A stretch of DNA of 64,000 bases from Roseovarius dicentrarchi. Its GTDB lineage: Bacteria > Pseudomonadota > Alphaproteobacteria > Rhodobacterales > Rhodobacteraceae. Within the stretch, counting starts at the first letter, position 1; every line of letters starts with the position of its first letter. Position numbers and translations under genes: made by a program. The stretch is from the NCBI RefSeq assembly GCF_003316635.1, contig NZ_QNQP01000011.1, forward strand, positions 50,362 through 114,361. Reading direction: 5' to 3'. The notes under the pieces are model-generated. The model searched no databases. It had not been told where the DNA came from and saw only the letters and a list, made by a program, of their open reading frames with translations. Positions 1-9,377 of this stretch are shown here, one piece after another.

Positions 1-1783
1 TGCGCTCGAACTCCACCGGCGCCGCGGGGCCAAGGCCGATCACGGCGCTCTGCGCGCCGCTGACCAGCCGGTAGAGGCCGATTTGCGGGCCGTCATACTG
101 CGCCTCGAACCGTCCCGGCGCGACCTCCTCCAGTGGCAGCGTGACCTCGCTGCCGTCAGGCGCCGTGATCTGCACGTCCTCCGCGCCCGCCTCCAGCGAC
201 CGGCGGATGATACGCATCCGCTGGCCTGTCGCCTCGGCCCACAGCGCCTCCTCTTCCAGTTCCGGCTCTTTCATCATCCAGTGGGCAAGGCGGCGCAGCA
301 GTTCCAGCTGCGGGCCGCCTCCCTCATATCCGCGATTCCACAGCCACGCATGATCGGACGCGAGCAGCGACACGCGCCCCTCGCCAACGCGGTTCAGCAT
401 CAATAACGGGCGGTCCCCCGCACCGGACATCAGCACGTCTCCTTTGGGCGCCTCCACCTCGATCTGGCGCAGCCAGCGCCCCCACGGGCCGTCATGCAGC
501 GACGCCAGACCTGCTGTCACGGGGTGCTTGCCTCCCAGGTCGGTGATGGCAGGCAGATAGGCCTGATCGACCACGCGCGCGGTGGGCCGTGCCGGCACAA
601 TCGCCTCAAGCGGCGAGCGATACAGGCTGTTTGCGCCAGCAAAATCCGGCCCCGCCGCGAACAGCACCGCGCCGCCCTTGTTTACATATTCCACCACGTT
701 TTCCAGATAGAGCGCGGGCAGAATGCCGCGCCGTTTGTAGCGGTCGAAAATGATCAGATCGAAATCGTCGATCTTCTCCAGGAACAGCTCGCGGGTCGGA
801 ACGGCGATCAGGCTCAGTTCCTCCACCGGGATGCCGTCCTGCTTTTCGGGCGGGCGCAGGATGGTGAAATGCACCAAATCGACAGAGCTGTCCGATTTCA
901 GCAGGTTGCGCCATGTGCGCCCGCCTGCATGCGGCTCGCCCGATACCAGCAGGACGCGCAGCCGGTCGCGCACGCCGTTGATCTGCACCAGCGCGGTATT
1001 GTTGCGCCCGGTCAGCTCGCCCTCCCCCTCGGGGGTGGTGAATTCCAGCACGTTGCGCCCGCCATGCGGCAAGGCCAGCGGCAACTCGATCGGGCGCCCC
1101 ACTGGCACGGTAAAGCGCTGCGGCGCGTCTCCGTCGATGGAGATATCCAGCGGCACCTCGGAGGCGCCCGGCGCGGCGCCGCTATCCTCGATGCGCAAGG
1201 TCAGCGTGATTTCCTCGTCCAGAATGGCAAAGGCCGGGGCGCCCTCGACGATCAGGCGCCGGTCCCAATCGGCCTTGCGGCCCGTGTGCAGCAGGTGCAG
1301 CGGCGCGGGCAGGGTCGGCGCGCGCGCCAGATCATGCAGGCGCCCGTCGCTGAGCAGGAACATCCCCGCGATGCGGCCCTGCGGTTCGGTCGCCAAAGCC
1401 TCGGCCAGTGCGGTCATCAGTTGCGTGCCGCTGTCATCGGCGCCGTCCACCACCTGCGCGCGCCGCACTTCGACGCCGCGCGCGGCCAGCCGCGCCTCCA
1501 GCGCATCCGCCGCCCGGCGCGTCATTTCCGGACGGTCCCCCAGCATCTGACTGGCGCTGGCATCCTCGACGATGATCGCGATATCGGTCAGATCCTCGCG
1601 GTCCTCCCGGCTGAGGGTCGGACCCATCAGCGCCGCCAGTATCACCGCTGCGCCCAGCCCGCGCAGAGCCCAGCCCGACAGCCCCCGCCAAGCTGTCAGC
1701 GCCAGCACCGCCAGCGCCGCGCCGCCAAGGCAGGCGACGATCCACACCGGCAGGACCGGATCAAATATGATGCTGCCCGTCAT
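1..1783 (-). CDS. VWA/glutamine-amidotransferase-like membrane protein (partial)
   Basis: This open frame starts at ATG 1783 and runs off the left edge, so the C-terminus is missing; about 594 residues are visible. Two hydrophobic segments lie in the first 55 residues. They are followed by a von Willebrand A-like region with a DASAS MIDAS-type motif (about residues 67-75), a beta-rich middle, and a Rossmann/GATase1-like domain ending in a stretch of the type NVVEYVNKGGAVLF. No catalytic Cys is apparent in the GATase-like part. The start overlaps the stop of the DUF4159 gene (ATGA), so it is the last gene of the MoxR module. The exact family name is uncertain. Confidence 0.75.
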   Translation of the reverse strand, partial: MTGSIIFDPVLPVWIVACLGGAALAVLALTAWRGLSGWALRGLGAAVILAALMGPTLSREDREDLTDIAIIVEDASASQMLGDRPEMTRRAADALEARLAARGVEVRRAQVVDGADDSGTQLMTALAEALATEPQGRIAGMFLLSDGRLHDLARAPTLPAPLHLLHTGRKADWDRRLIVEGAPAFAILDEEITLTLRIEDSGAAPGASEVPLDISIDGDAPQRFTVPVGRPIELPLALPHGGRNVLEFTTPEGEGELTGRNNTALVQINGVRDRLRVLLVSGEPHAGGRTWRNLLKSDSSVDLVHFTILRPPEKQDGIPVEELSLIAVPTRELFLEKIDDFDLIIFDRYKRRGILPALYLENVVEYVNKGGAVLFAAGPDFAGANSLYRSPLEAIVPARPTARVVDQAYLPAITDLGGKHPVTAGLASLHDGPWGRWLRQIEVEAPKGDVLMSGAGDRPLLMLNRVGEGRVSLLASDHAWLWNRGYEGGGPQLELLRRLAHWMMKEPELEEEALWAEATGQRMRIIRRSLEAGAEDVQITAPDGSEVTLPLEEVAPGRFEAQYDGPQIGLYRLVSGAQSAVIGLGPAAPVEFER

Positions 1784-4527
1784 TGTCCCAGCCTGTCCAG
1801 CAGCGCCGGCACATGCACCTGATCGGATTTGTAATTGCCGGTCAGCACATGCATCACCAGATTGACGCCAAAGCGATGCGCCATCTCGCGCTGCCGCTCG
1901 CCCGCGTAGCCGCGCCCGACCGGGCGCATCGGCGCGCCGCTTTCGTCCCGCGCCCACGCGGCGGCCCAGTCATTGCCGCCGATCACGACCGGCGTCACAC
2001 CGTCGTTCAGATCGCGAAACGGCATGCCAGGCGCCTGCTCGGCGCCTGTCGGCGCCGCTTCGACCCAGACGGGGCGGCCCGCATAGCGGCCCGGAAAATC
2101 CTGTAGCAGATAAAACGCGCGCGTCAGGACATGATCGCCCGGCACAGGCTCCAGCGGCGGGATGTCCAGCGGCGCGGCCAGCCGTTGCAGCCGCGCGCCG
2201 TTTTCGGATGCGGCGCCAAAACCTGCGATATCGGCGTCGCGCGTGTCGAACAGGATCAGGCCGCCGCTGCGCAGATAGGTGTTCAGCTTGGCATAGGCCG
2301 CGTCTGACGGGGTCGGCTGCGCGTCCGTGATCGGCCAGTAGAGCAGCGGGAAAAACGCCAGTTCGTCTGTCTCAAGGTTCACACCCTGCGGCGCGGCAGG
2401 TTCTACCGTGGTGCGGAAAAACAGCGTCTCGCCCAATCCGCGCAGCCCGGCATGGGCCAGATCGTCCAAGCCTGCGTCCCCGGTCAGCACATGCGCCAGC
2501 GTCACCTCATCGGCCAGCGCCTCGGGCGGGCGGCCCTGCGCGCCGGACGGGTCCGGCACCAGCAGCAGCACGCCAAAAACAGCGGCTGCGCGCAGCGGCA
2601 ATAGCCGCCCCGACAGCGAGAGTGACGCGATCACATCCACGCTCAGCAGCAGCAGCGCCGCCGCCAACAACCAGCCCTTCAGCGGGGTTTCGGCCACGCG
2701 GTCCAGACCTTGCACATCCGTTCCCGCAGGCCAGATCGCGGGGGCCAGCACCTCGCCCGTTCCCAAAGCCGAACGCGCAATGCGCCGCGCGTCGCCCTCA
2801 TAAACGCCGGGACGCAGATCCGGGCCAAGCGCGGCAGTCAGCAGATCCTCCCCCGCCACACCGGGCAGCGTGCCTGCGTCGCGCAGGGCGCCGAACCCGT
2901 CCAGCACCTGCACGGCCTGCCACGTGGTCCCGGCCAGATCCTCGGCCGCGGGCGCGGCGGCGCCCGACGAAATCGCCAGCCGCTCCAGCATCTGCACGAA
3001 AAGGCCCGACAGGGGCAGCGTGCTCCATTCCGCGTTGGCGGTGACGTGAAACAGAACGACTTGCCCCTGCCCGATTCGCTTGCGCGTGACCAGCGGCGTG
3101 CCGTCGCCCAGCTGCGCGATCACGCGGGCGGCCAGCGTCGGGTCGGGCTGCGCCATGACCTGACTGCTGACCGTGACATCGGCCGGGATGGCCAGCCCGG
3201 CAAAGGGGCTATCCTCGTCAAACGGGGCCAGAACCTTGGGCTGTCCCCAGCTCATCGCGCCGCCCACACTGCGCCCGCCCTGCCGCAGGCGCACCGGCAT
3301 CAGCGCATCCTCGGCACTGCGCGACACGTCGCTGGCGGCAAGGCGCGGACCGGCAAACCGCAGCAGCATGCCGCCCGCATCTGTCCAGTCCAGCAGGGCG
3401 GCTTGCTCGGCCTCCGACAGGGTCGCAACATCGGCCAGCGCGATCACATCCGGATTGGCGGGCAAAATATCCATCAACGCGCCGCTCATCAGATCGGCAT
3501 TGGGCGCCAGCGCGCGTTCCAGGTAATGCAGCGGCGAAAGCAGCTCCAGCCCCTCGCGCCCGTCGCGGCCGGCGATCAGCGCAACCTCGCGCCGCCGCAG
3601 GCTGTCATCGGTCAGCGCGACCGCGCCGGCATGGCCCTGCCCGGCAATCTCGAACCGGCTGAGACGCGCGCGCAACTCGCCCGGCAGGACAAGCGCGGCG
3701 GTGGCCTGCATGTCGCCCGCGCCAAAGGTCAGCGGCAGCGTGGCCAGCACACGCGGCGTGCCGGACGGATCGCGCCCACGCGCAAGGACGGCCACCTCCC
3801 GCGCCGGGCCGGGGGCCGGGCGCTGCGCGGTCAATTCCAGCGCGCCATCGGCTGAAACGGGCGGCATCAGCGCCAAAAGCGGAGTATCCGTCTGATGAAC
3901 AGCAACCGCGCCGCGCGCCTCCAGCGCGGCCAGCAATGCGGCGCGCCCGTCATGGGCCAGCCCGTCCGACAGCCACATCGTGTCGAAATCGCCCTGTGGC
4001 AGCAGGCCAGTAGCCCGCGCCATCATTTGCGGCGTGGGCGTCCAGGCAGATGGCTCAAGACCCGCCAGCCGGCTGCGCCAGGCGTCTGCGGCCTGAAATT
4101 CCGGCGGCTGTGGATCGGTCAGGCGCATCAGCGCGACAGGCCGGCCATCGCGCCCCGCCTCGGCCAGGGCGGTATCCAGCAGATCAACCGCGCCCTGCCA
4201 GTCGCGCGCGCTGGCCCAGCTGCCGTCCAGCAGGATCATCAGGTTGCCAGTGCCGCGCGCCTCGCCTTTGCCTTGCGGGTTCAGCACCGGCCCGGCCATC
4301 GCGACGATCACGGCGGCCATCGCCAGCATCCGCAGCAGCAGCAGCCACCACGGCGTGCGATCGGCCGCGCTGTCCTCGTCGCGCAGGCCCAGCAGCAGCG
4401 CGACGCCCGGAAACCGCCGCCGCACCGGCGCGGGCGGCACCGCGCGCAACAGCACCCACAAAAAAGGCAGCAGCGCCAGCGCGGCCAGCAGCCAAGGCGC
4501 CGTAAATCCAAGCGCGCCGATCATCAT
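1780..4527 (-). CDS. BatA/DUF4159 domain membrane protein
   Basis: This 915-residue protein begins at ATG 4527, overlapping the DUF58 stop (ATGATGA); a second ATG follows at 4524. The N-terminus has the BatA/aerotolerance-regulator arrangement of two membrane helices (about residues 5-30 and 60-80) and a VWA-like domain. A further membrane segment near residues 615-665 precedes a C-terminal DUF4159 domain containing LLYWPITDAQP and YLRSGGLILFDTRD. In such modules a MoxR ATPase acts with VWA and DUF58 proteins, probably in envelope maturation or stress tolerance; the substrate is unknown. It is translationally coupled on both sides. Confidence 0.85.
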   Translation of the reverse strand: MMIGALGFTAPWLLAALALLPFLWVLLRAVPPAPVRRRFPGVALLLGLRDEDSAADRTPWWLLLLRMLAMAAVIVAMAGPVLNPQGKGEARGTGNLMILLDGSWASARDWQGAVDLLDTALAEAGRDGRPVALMRLTDPQPPEFQAADAWRSRLAGLEPSAWTPTPQMMARATGLLPQGDFDTMWLSDGLAHDGRAALLAALEARGAVAVHQTDTPLLALMPPVSADGALELTAQRPAPGPAREVAVLARGRDPSGTPRVLATLPLTFGAGDMQATAALVLPGELRARLSRFEIAGQGHAGAVALTDDSLRRREVALIAGRDGREGLELLSPLHYLERALAPNADLMSGALMDILPANPDVIALADVATLSEAEQAALLDWTDAGGMLLRFAGPRLAASDVSRSAEDALMPVRLRQGGRSVGGAMSWGQPKVLAPFDEDSPFAGLAIPADVTVSSQVMAQPDPTLAARVIAQLGDGTPLVTRKRIGQGQVVLFHVTANAEWSTLPLSGLFVQMLERLAISSGAAAPAAEDLAGTTWQAVQVLDGFGALRDAGTLPGVAGEDLLTAALGPDLRPGVYEGDARRIARSALGTGEVLAPAIWPAGTDVQGLDRVAETPLKGWLLAAALLLLSVDVIASLSLSGRLLPLRAAAVFGVLLLVPDPSGAQGRPPEALADEVTLAHVLTGDAGLDDLAHAGLRGLGETLFFRTTVEPAAPQGVNLETDELAFFPLLYWPITDAQPTPSDAAYAKLNTYLRSGGLILFDTRDADIAGFGAASENGARLQRLAAPLDIPPLEPVPGDHVLTRAFYLLQDFPGRYAGRPVWVEAAPTGAEQAPGMPFRDLNDGVTPVVIGGNDWAAAWARDESGAPMRPVGRGYAGERQREMAHRFGVNLVMHVLTGNYKSDQVHVPALLDRLGQ

Positions 4528-5414
4528 CGCCCCGCCCCCAGCGCGCCATGCAGCCACAGCAGCGCGGATTGCGCGGAGGCGCTGGTATGGTGGCAATAAT
4601 ACTGCCACCCGGTCACGGCGCACAGGCGGCGCAGCGCGTCCTTGCGCGCGGCCAGCCGGGACAGGTAGCGATCGCGCAGATCGTCCGCCTTCAGCGTCTC
4701 ATGCGCCAGCGTGCCACCGATTGAGTCGAATATCGCGCGCCCGCGATAGGGGAACGCCTCTTCCGCCGGGTCGAGAACCTGCATCACGACGCCGCGGACA
4801 CCGCGATCGGCGGCGCCGGTCAGCGCCACCTCGATCCCGTCAAGATCGCCCAGAAAATCCGAGATGAACAGCGCATGCGCGTGCGCTGGCAAGCCTCGCG
4901 CATCCGGGGCAGAATAGTCTGACTGCGCGCCGGCTGGACTTTCGGCCAGCATCTCCGCCAGCCGCGCGATTTGTGCCGCGCCCCCGCGCGGCGGCAGGGC
5001 ATGGCCACTCAGCCCCACACGCTCGCCGCCCCGGTCCAGCAGGATCGCCGCCGCGAGGGCGATCAGCTGCGCGCGATCGGCCTTTTGCGGCAGGGTCCTG
5101 TCGCTGGAAAACCGCATCGAGGCTCCGCCATCGACCCACATCATCACCGTCTGGGCAATCTGCCATTCCTGCTCGCGCACAAATTCGGCGTCACTGCGCG
5201 CCGACCGGCGCCAGTCGATCTGGCGGCGCTGGTCGCCCTCCTGCACAGGGCGGTATTGCCAGAAATCATCGCCCTGCCTCGCCCGCCGGCGCCCATGCTG
5301 GCCCAGCAGAACCGACCCCGCCAGATGCTGCGCCCGCGCCAGCAGCGCAGGCAGGCGCGCCGCTTCCGCCTCCGACCGGGTGCGCAATGTGGCGGAGGGG
5401 GCGCCTTGGGTCAC
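4524..5414 (-). CDS. DUF58 domain-containing protein
   Basis: The 296-residue product starts at a GTG (5414) that overlaps the MoxR stop as GTGA, which decides the start over longer upstream readings. The DUF58 hallmark is present near residues 45-65: DFWQYRPVQEGD followed by QIDWRRSARSD. A VWA-like fold follows. Proteins of this family sit beside MoxR AAA+ ATPases and are thought to be partners or substrates of the chaperone-like ATPase. Placement between MoxR and DUF4159, with overlaps at both ends, supports a four-gene operon. Confidence 0.88.
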   Translation of the reverse strand: MTQGAPSATLRTRSEAEAARLPALLARAQHLAGSVLLGQHGRRRARQGDDFWQYRPVQEGDQRRQIDWRRSARSDAEFVREQEWQIAQTVMMWVDGGASMRFSSDRTLPQKADRAQLIALAAAILLDRGGERVGLSGHALPPRGGAAQIARLAEMLAESPAGAQSDYSAPDARGLPAHAHALFISDFLGDLDGIEVALTGAADRGVRGVVMQVLDPAEEAFPYRGRAIFDSIGGTLAHETLKADDLRDRYLSRLAARKDALRRLCAVTGWQYYCHHTSASAQSALLWLHGALGAGR

Positions 5415-6418
5415 GCGGCGGCTCGCGTCCGGTCCAGTCCGGCGACCGTGCCCGATATCAGTGCGGCAACGTTTTCGCCCCGCGCCCGCGCGGCAAAGTT
5501 CAGCGCCATGCGGTGAATCAACACCGGCTGCGCCATATCGGCCACATCCTCGGCGGAGGGAGCCAGCCGGCCCTGCAACAGCGCCCGCGCACGCACGGTC
5601 AGCATCAGCGCCTGCGCCGCACGCGGGCCGGGGCCCCAAGCGACACTGTCCTGAACGCTCTGCGCCGCGCCCGGCTGATCGGGGCGCAGGGCGCGCACCA
5701 GATCCAGGATCATGTCCATCACCCCCTCGCCCACCGGCATCCGGCGCAGCAGCGTCTGCGCCGCAATCAGCTCGGGCGCGGTGAACACCGCATGCGCCGC
5801 CTCCTCGGCAATGCCGGTCGTGGCCATCAGAATATCCCGCTCGGCCTGGCGATCCGGGTATGGCACGTCGATCTGCACCAAAAATCGGTCCAGCTGCGCC
5901 TCGGGCAGGGGATAAGTGCCCTCCTGCTCGATCGGGTTTTGCGTGGCCAGAACGTGAAACGGCGCCTCCAGCGCACGGTTCTGGCCCGCAACCGTCACCT
6001 GCCGTTCCTGCATCGCCTGAAGCAGCGCGGACTGCGTGCGCGGGCTGGCACGGTTGATCTCGTCCGCCATCAGCAGCTGGCAAAAAACCGGGCCCTCGAT
6101 GAACTTGAACGCGCGGCTGCCATCGGCGCCCGTCTCCAGCACCTCGCTGCCCAGAATATCGGCCGGCATCAGATCGGGCGTGAACTGCACCCGGTTCGAG
6201 CGCAGCCCCATCACAACGCCCAGCGTCTCCACCAGCCGCGTCTTGCCCAGCCCCGGCAGACCCACCAGCAGGCCATGCCCACCGCTCAGCAATGCGGCCA
6301 GCGACAGATCGACCACACGCTCCTGCCCGATGAAACGGCGCGCCACCTGTGCGCGCGCCTCGGCCAGCCGCCCTTGCAGCGCATCTATCTCAGCAACCAG
6401 ATCGGCGCTATCTGTCAT
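5411..6418 (-). CDS. MoxR-family AAA+ ATPase
   Basis: This 335-residue ATPase is read from ATG 6418. It has a Walker A motif GLPGLGKT (53-60), a Walker B region LLMADEINRASPRTQ, and a sensor region with LATQNPIEQEGTYPLPEAQLD (split here only for description), all diagnostic of MoxR proteins. MoxR ATPases act as chaperones that help mature enzyme complexes or envelope components with VWA partners. It is the first gene of the leftward operon and faces a DUF1285 gene across a 56-base divergent spacer that should hold both promoters. Confidence 0.93.
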   Translation of the reverse strand: MTDSADLVAEIDALQGRLAEARAQVARRFIGQERVVDLSLAALLSGGHGLLVGLPGLGKTRLVETLGVVMGLRSNRVQFTPDLMPADILGSEVLETGADGSRAFKFIEGPVFCQLLMADEINRASPRTQSALLQAMQERQVTVAGQNRALEAPFHVLATQNPIEQEGTYPLPEAQLDRFLVQIDVPYPDRQAERDILMATTGIAEEAAHAVFTAPELIAAQTLLRRMPVGEGVMDMILDLVRALRPDQPGAAQSVQDSVAWGPGPRAAQALMLTVRARALLQGRLAPSAEDVADMAQPVLIHRMALNFAARARGENVAALISGTVAGLDRTRAAA

Positions 6419-6474
6419 GGAAAATCTCCGGCTTGGGCTATATGATGAACGTGAGTGTATAGCGCATAGCGGAA

Positions 6475-7083
6475 ATGGCAAAAGCAATGAGCGAAAACAA
6501 GATCACGACAGCGTCACCCACCCCGTCCGCCGACGGCATCGCCGCCGCCGCAAGGGCCGCGCAAAAGGGCCGCGGCCTGCCACCGGTCGATAAGTGGAAC
6601 CCCGAATTCTGCGGCGATCTGGACATGCGCATCGCGCGGGACGGCACCTGGTTCTACCTTGGCACGCCGATTGGCCGGCCTGAAATGGTACGCCTTTTCT
6701 CGACGATCCTGCGCAAGGATGGCGATGACTACTTCCTCGTCACGCCCGTTGAAAAGGTGGGGATCACGGTGGACGACGCCCCCTTTGTCGCGATTGATTT
6801 CGAGGTGGCCGGCACCGGCAAGGACCAGACCCTGACCTTTCTGACCAATGTTGGCGACAGCACCGTCGCAGGCCCGGACGCCCCCATTCGCGTGACGCGC
6901 GATGCCGAAACGGGCGAGCCGTCGCCCTATGTTCTGGTCCGCGCCAATCTTGAAGCGCTGATCGACCGCAAAAGCTTTTACCGGCTGGTCGAAATCGGCG
7001 CACATCACGGCGACTGGTTCGGCCTTTGGTCGGGCGGCGAATTCTTCGGGCTTATCCCCTCGGCCGACCTGCCGACCACCTGA
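6475..7083 (+). CDS. DUF1285 domain-containing protein
   Basis: A 202-residue soluble protein with the DUF1285 signature: [18 protein letters not shown] near the N-terminus, then [17 protein letters not shown] and [12 protein letters not shown]. The function is unknown. The fold is beta-rich and the protein has no signal peptide. The start is ATG 6475; an in-frame ATG at 6487 (MSENK) is an alternative, and neither has a strong ribosome site. It is divergent from the MoxR operon and lies upstream of tpa with its own stop before the tpa control region. Confidence 0.85.
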   Translation: MAKAMSENKITTASPTPSADGIAAAARAAQKGRGLPPVDKWNPEFCGDLDMRIARDGTWFYLGTPIGRPEMVRLFSTILRKDGDDYFLVTPVEKVGITVDDAPFVAIDFEVAGTGKDQTLTFLTNVGDSTVAGPDAPIRVTRDAETGEPSPYVLVRANLEALIDRKSFYRLVEIGAHHGDWFGLWSGGEFFGLIPSADLPTT

Positions 7084-7101
7084 CGCGGCACACCCCGCAA
7101 G

Positions 7102-7169
7102 CTGGACCTATTCAGCGCACCCATCTGGACCTATCGCCAAGCGCCCATGTTAGATGATATACTGTCCAG
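7102..7169 (+). promoter_or_regulatory. Candidate TauR-activated promoter of tpa
   Basis: Two direct repeats CTGGACCTAT lie at 7102-7111 and 7125-7134, 23 bases apart. An inverted CTGGAC copy lies at 7169-7164. A good -10 hexamer TATACT (7158-7163) stands 23 bases after the second repeat, with no recognisable -35, as expected where an activator sits over the -35 region. The MocR/GntR-type regulator TauR of Rhodobacter is described as binding CTGGACYTAA direct repeats before tpa. The repeats are seen directly; the TauR assignment is inference. Confidence 0.6.
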
Positions 7170-7226
7170 AATATGCCCCTATCCCGGCAGCAATCGCGCC
7201 GGGCCGCAACCCGATGGAGGTCTCTC

Positions 7227-8612
7227 ATGGACGGCAAGTTTCTGGACAATGATATCGAAAAGGTCGTCGCAGCCGACCGTGCCCATGTCTGGCACCACCT
7301 CAGCCAGCACAAACCCTACGAGACGTCCGACCCCCGCATCATCGTCGAGGGCAAGGGCATGCGCGTCTGGGACCAGCACGGCAAGGAGCATCTCGACGGT
7401 GTCTCCGGCGGCGTGTGGACGGTCAATGTCGGCTACGGGCGCGAGCGCATCGCCAACGCCGTGCGCGACCAGCTGATCAAGCTGAACTATTTCGCAGGCT
7501 CCGCCGGATCAATCCCCGGCGCCATGTTCTCCGAACGCCTGATCGAGAAGATGCCCGGCCTGACCCGCGTCTATCACACCAACTCCGGCTCGGAGGCGAA
7601 CGAGAAGGCGTTCAAGATGGTCCGCCAGATCGCGCACAAGCGCTATGGCGGCAAGAAGCACAAGATCCTCTACCGCGAGCGTGACTATCACGGCACCACC
7701 ATTGCCTGCCTCTCGGCCGGCGGCCAGCCCGAGCGCAACGCGCAATACGGCCCCTTCACCCCCGGTTTTGTCGAAGTGCCGCACTGCCTTGAGTATCGCG
7801 CGCAATGGGATCTGACCGGCGAGGAGTACGGGCTGGCGGCGGCCAACGCCATCGAGGAGGTCATCCTGCGCGAAGGCCCCGACACCGTCGGCGCGCTCTG
7901 CCTTGAGCCGGTGACGGCAGGCGGCGGCGTGATCGTGCCGCCCGAAGGCTACTGGCCCCGCGTGCAGGAAATCTGCCGCAAATACGACATCCTGCTGCAT
8001 ATCGACGAGGTGGTCTGCGGTCTGGGGCGCACCGGCACATGGTTCGGCTACCAGCATTACGGGATCGAACCGGATTTCGTGACCATGGCCAAGGGCGTCG
8101 CGTCTGGCTATGCCGCCATCGCCTGCTGCGTCACGTCCGAGCGCGTCTTTGACATGTTCAAGGACGACGCCACCGATCCGCTGAACTACTTCCGCGACAT
8201 CTCCACCTTCGGCGGCTGCACCGCCGGCCCGGCGGCGGCGCTGGAGAACATGAACATCATCGAGGAAGAGGGCCTGCTGGAAAACACGGTTCAGATGGGC
8301 GACTACATGCTCGACCAGTTGCACGCGCTGAAGGACAAGCACAAGGTCATCGGCGACGTGCGCGGCAAGGGCCTGTTCCTTGGCGCCGAACTGGTCAAGG
8401 ACCGCACGACCCGCGAGCCGATGGATGAAAAATCCGTCGCCGCCGTCACCGGCGATTGCATGGCGCAGGGCGTCATCATCGGTATGACGAACCGCTCGCT
8501 GCCCGGCTTCAACAACACGCTGTGCTACTCGCCCGCGCTGATCGCCACCAAGGACGATATCGACGAGCTGATCACAGCCACCGACAAGGCCCTGACCAAG
8601 GTCTTTGGCTAG
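7227..8612 (+). CDS. tpa: Taurine--pyruvate aminotransferase
   Basis: This 461-residue class III PLP aminotransferase carries the WHHLSQHKP N-terminal motif characteristic of Tpa. It has NSGSEANEKAFK (119-130), the PLP-ring aspartate D260 in LHIDEVVCGLGRTG, and the Schiff-base lysine K289 in TMAKG. It would convert taurine and pyruvate to sulfoacetaldehyde and alanine in the cytoplasm. ATG 7227 is chosen because GGAGG lies 8 bases upstream. No xsc (sulfoacetaldehyde acetyltransferase), tauR or taurine transporter gene is in the window, so it stands alone with its own promoter and terminator. Confidence 0.88.
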   Translation: MDGKFLDNDIEKVVAADRAHVWHHLSQHKPYETSDPRIIVEGKGMRVWDQHGKEHLDGVSGGVWTVNVGYGRERIANAVRDQLIKLNYFAGSAGSIPGAMFSERLIEKMPGLTRVYHTNSGSEANEKAFKMVRQIAHKRYGGKKHKILYRERDYHGTTIACLSAGGQPERNAQYGPFTPGFVEVPHCLEYRAQWDLTGEEYGLAAANAIEEVILREGPDTVGALCLEPVTAGGGVIVPPEGYWPRVQEICRKYDILLHIDEVVCGLGRTGTWFGYQHYGIEPDFVTMAKGVASGYAAIACCVTSERVFDMFKDDATDPLNYFRDISTFGGCTAGPAAALENMNIIEEEGLLENTVQMGDYMLDQLHALKDKHKVIGDVRGKGLFLGAELVKDRTTREPMDEKSVAAVTGDCMAQGVIIGMTNRSLPGFNNTLCYSPALIATKDDIDELITATDKALTKVFG

Positions 8613-8620
8613 ACCCCTCC

Positions 8621-8653
8621 GCATCCGCCGCCCTCCACAGGCGCGGCGGATGC
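8621..8653 (+). terminator. Terminator hairpin downstream of tpa
   Basis: A perfect 11-base stem, GCATCCGCCGC (8621-8631) with GCGGCGGATGC (8643-8653), lies 8 bases after the tpa stop. An 11-base loop separates the arms and CCCCTTTAT follows. The T tract is short. Confidence 0.75.
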
Positions 8654-8674
8654 CCCTTTATCTGCCTGCGGCTT

Positions 8675-8695
8675 CATCTTGGTCCAAATACTCAT
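8675..8695 (+). repeat. Dispersed intergenic motif, copy A
   Basis: CATCTTGGTCCAAATACTC plus two bases. It matches the copy at 21400-21420 at 18 of 21 positions without gaps, and the copy at 12907-12927 more loosely. All three are outside genes. The function is unknown. Confidence 0.5.
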
Positions 8696-8778
8696 ACACG
8701 GCTAAGACACGGCACCGCAGTCACCTCGACACTCCTTCGCGCGGAACCGATTCCTTCATCAAATTGTTCGCTGTCCAT

Positions 8779-8793
8779 AGGGCGGAACGCCCT
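8779..8793 (+). other. Small hairpin in the leader of the DUF305 gene
   Basis: AGGGCG (8779-8784) and CGCCCT (8788-8793) form a 6-base stem with a 3-base loop, about 25 bases before the ATG at 8818 and 12 bases before its GGAGG. It could affect translation or be a remnant of a terminator. The significance is uncertain. Confidence 0.3.
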
Positions 8794-8817
8794 GAGCGGA
8801 CTGAATGGAGGATCACC

Positions 8818-9336
8818 ATGAACAGCCAAACCCAATCTGAACACGGCAAAAGCGGCATGGGGTATGGCCGTTTTGCGGCAATGATCGCAACATCAACCAT
8901 CATCATGTACGGCTTGATGTATCTGAATACTTACGCGCTCGATCACGTCTTTTTCTCGCAAACGCGTATGTGGATGGCGCTCTACATGGGGGCCGCGATG
9001 GCGGTGATCATGCTGGCCTTCATGCTGGGCATGTATACCAACCGCACCGCCAACATTGCGATCTTCGCCGGTGCTGCCGTTGCGTTCACGCTGTCACTGT
9101 GGCTGGTGCGCAGTCAGGAAACGGTCGAGGATCTGGCGTGGATGCGCGCAATGATCCCCCACCACTCCATCGCGATCCTGACCAGCGAGCGCGCGGACAT
9201 TTCCGACCCTCGGGTGCAGGCCTTGGCCAATGCAATCATCGAGGCGCAGCGCGGCGAAATCGCCGAGATGAAACGCTACATCGCGGATATCGAGGCAAAC
9301 GGCAACGCCCCGGCCGGAACACGGCGCGAGAAATAG
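8818..9336 (+). CDS. DUF305 domain-containing membrane protein
   Basis: A 172-residue protein starting at ATG 8818 with GGAGG 7 bases upstream. Three hydrophobic helices (about residues 18-38, 48-68 and 72-92) precede a C-terminal DUF305 region with MIPHHSIAILTSERA, the His-His motif typical of this ferritin-like four-helix family. DUF305 proteins are often found with copper or other metal resistance genes, and the paired histidines suggest metal binding. No metal-transport partner is adjacent here. It is transcribed alone, with a 200-base upstream spacer. Confidence 0.85.
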   Translation: MNSQTQSEHGKSGMGYGRFAAMIATSTIIMYGLMYLNTYALDHVFFSQTRMWMALYMGAAMAVIMLAFMLGMYTNRTANIAIFAGAAVAFTLSLWLVRSQETVEDLAWMRAMIPHHSIAILTSERADISDPRVQALANAIIEAQRGEIAEMKRYIADIEANGNAPAGTRREK

Positions 9337-9377
9337 ACGCCGCCAATGCAACAGGCAAGCGCGCTTGAAATCCCGGT

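Noticed and set aside
494..1822. A 442-codon plus-strand frame at the left end
   Set aside because: It is antisense to the partial VWA/GATase-like gene, whose frame is continuous to the window edge and has coherent domains.
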